A program made the translations under genes and the position numbers. The notes under the pieces were generated by a model. That model saw only the letters and a program-made list of their open reading frames with translations, did no database searches and was not told the origin of the DNA. From NCBI GenBank assembly GCA_963921935.1, contig OY998175.1, positions 309,341,484 to 309,405,483 on the forward strand: DNA of 64,000 nt, in the 5' to 3' direction. The stretch comes from Galeruca laticollis. Taxonomy: Eukaryota; Arthropoda; Insecta; Coleoptera; Chrysomelidae. Shown here piece by piece: positions 63,645-64,000 of the stretch (the stretch's first letter is position 1; every line of letters begins with the position of its first letter).

Positions 63645-64000
63645 GATCAGCAGATATATTTTTCCAGGTTTTCTATATCATTGCACAGTTATACTGATCT
63701 TAATTGGAAAAATTATATCCAGGATATCACCATAGGGCTAATAATATCTAAGCTTCAATATTTGTAATATCACATCTTCTTCTTTTTTCTATTAACATAT
63801 ATTAAAAAGTCAATCACAAGTTAGGTCACTTCTTGGTCTAGCCAAAAATAACTACTAAACATCAGGTAGGCATCAAATGAAATGTAAGTTCTGTCATTCT
63901 GACGATGATATTGATTTATCGAAAGAATTTTCAATTTTTTAGAATTTTCAACATTTTTCATTATATTGTTGAATTAGCTAGAAACGTTGAGTTTCATTTA
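63645..64000 (+). mobile_element. Penelope-like 3' end, truncated, running to the right edge
   Basis: Matches the 3' UTR of dimers A-C from GATCAGCAGATATA to GAGTTTCATTTA. The 5' junction is directly in the R1-like gag. No coding region remains. Whether it is one arm of another dimer cannot be seen. Confidence 0.88.
63899..63925 (+). ncRNA. Hammerhead-ribozyme-like core, right-edge Penelope copy, last base changed
   Basis: CTGACGA, GATA/TATC stem, then GAAAG where others have GAAAC. The conserved core is kept apart from that base, which normally starts stem III. Confidence 0.5.

Overview
This window looks like an insect genome (arthropod is certain from gene and transposon families; a beetle is possible but not proven). 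It is AT-rich, with GT-AG introns and dense nested transposable elements (TEs). No rRNA, tRNA, CRISPR or bacterial-type features were seen.

The only recognisable host gene is on the + strand: an LRP1-type low-density lipoprotein receptor-related protein. Four internal exons are visible: 19136-19267 (one LDLa module), 52786-53031 (two LDLa), 53090-53344 (two LDLa) and 60227-62497 (EGF, EGF-Ca, YWTD propeller, EGF, YWTD propeller, EGF, LDLa). All junctions share splice phase 1. Neither the gene start nor its end is in the window. The sequence left of 19136 and right of 62497 is best read as further intron. Intron 19268-52785 is 33.5 kb and almost wholly TE-derived.

Layout. 1-2256: hAT transposon, minus, running off the left edge. 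2345-18993: a + strand Jockey-like non-LTR element broken by at least four later insertions: an unclassified insert holding Penelope dimer A (3600-7130), Penelope dimer B (8365-10423), a complete hAT with target duplication (10461-13284), and a 4.6-kb CACGG-terminal-repeat element (13900-18461) with its own nested Penelope element (16338-17447). 19136-19267: LRP1 exon. 19759-32511: PIF/Harbinger material, split by a YqaJ-nuclease exon, Penelope dimer C and a Ty3/gypsy element (27716-32089). 33950-35498: Helitron, internally deleted. 35731-42896: intron-containing Tc1/mariner-like transposase gene, minus, split by an RTE-like fragment, a 13-copy ~201-bp satellite and an LTR-leader-like stretch. 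44100-47891: second Ty3/gypsy element, minus. 48538-52385: long-inverted-repeat element with a piggyBac inserted in it. Then come three LRP1 exons, with a DD41D mariner-like copy, inverted-repeat arms and a MITE in the last intron. 62498-64000: R1-like gag fragment and a Penelope 3' end.

The most interesting item is the Ty3/gypsy element at 27716-32089. Its Gag starts with a SAP-like DNA-binding motif. In the reading frame of the integrase C-terminus, its Pol continues into a TARG1/OARD1-like macrodomain followed by a CCCH zinc finger. That suggests an ADP-ribose-directed accessory module in an LTR retrotransposon. Second is the set of head-to-head Penelope dimers. Each has outward 3' ends, a hammerhead-ribozyme-like core in both arms, a single flanking target duplication, and an extra tail on one arm only.
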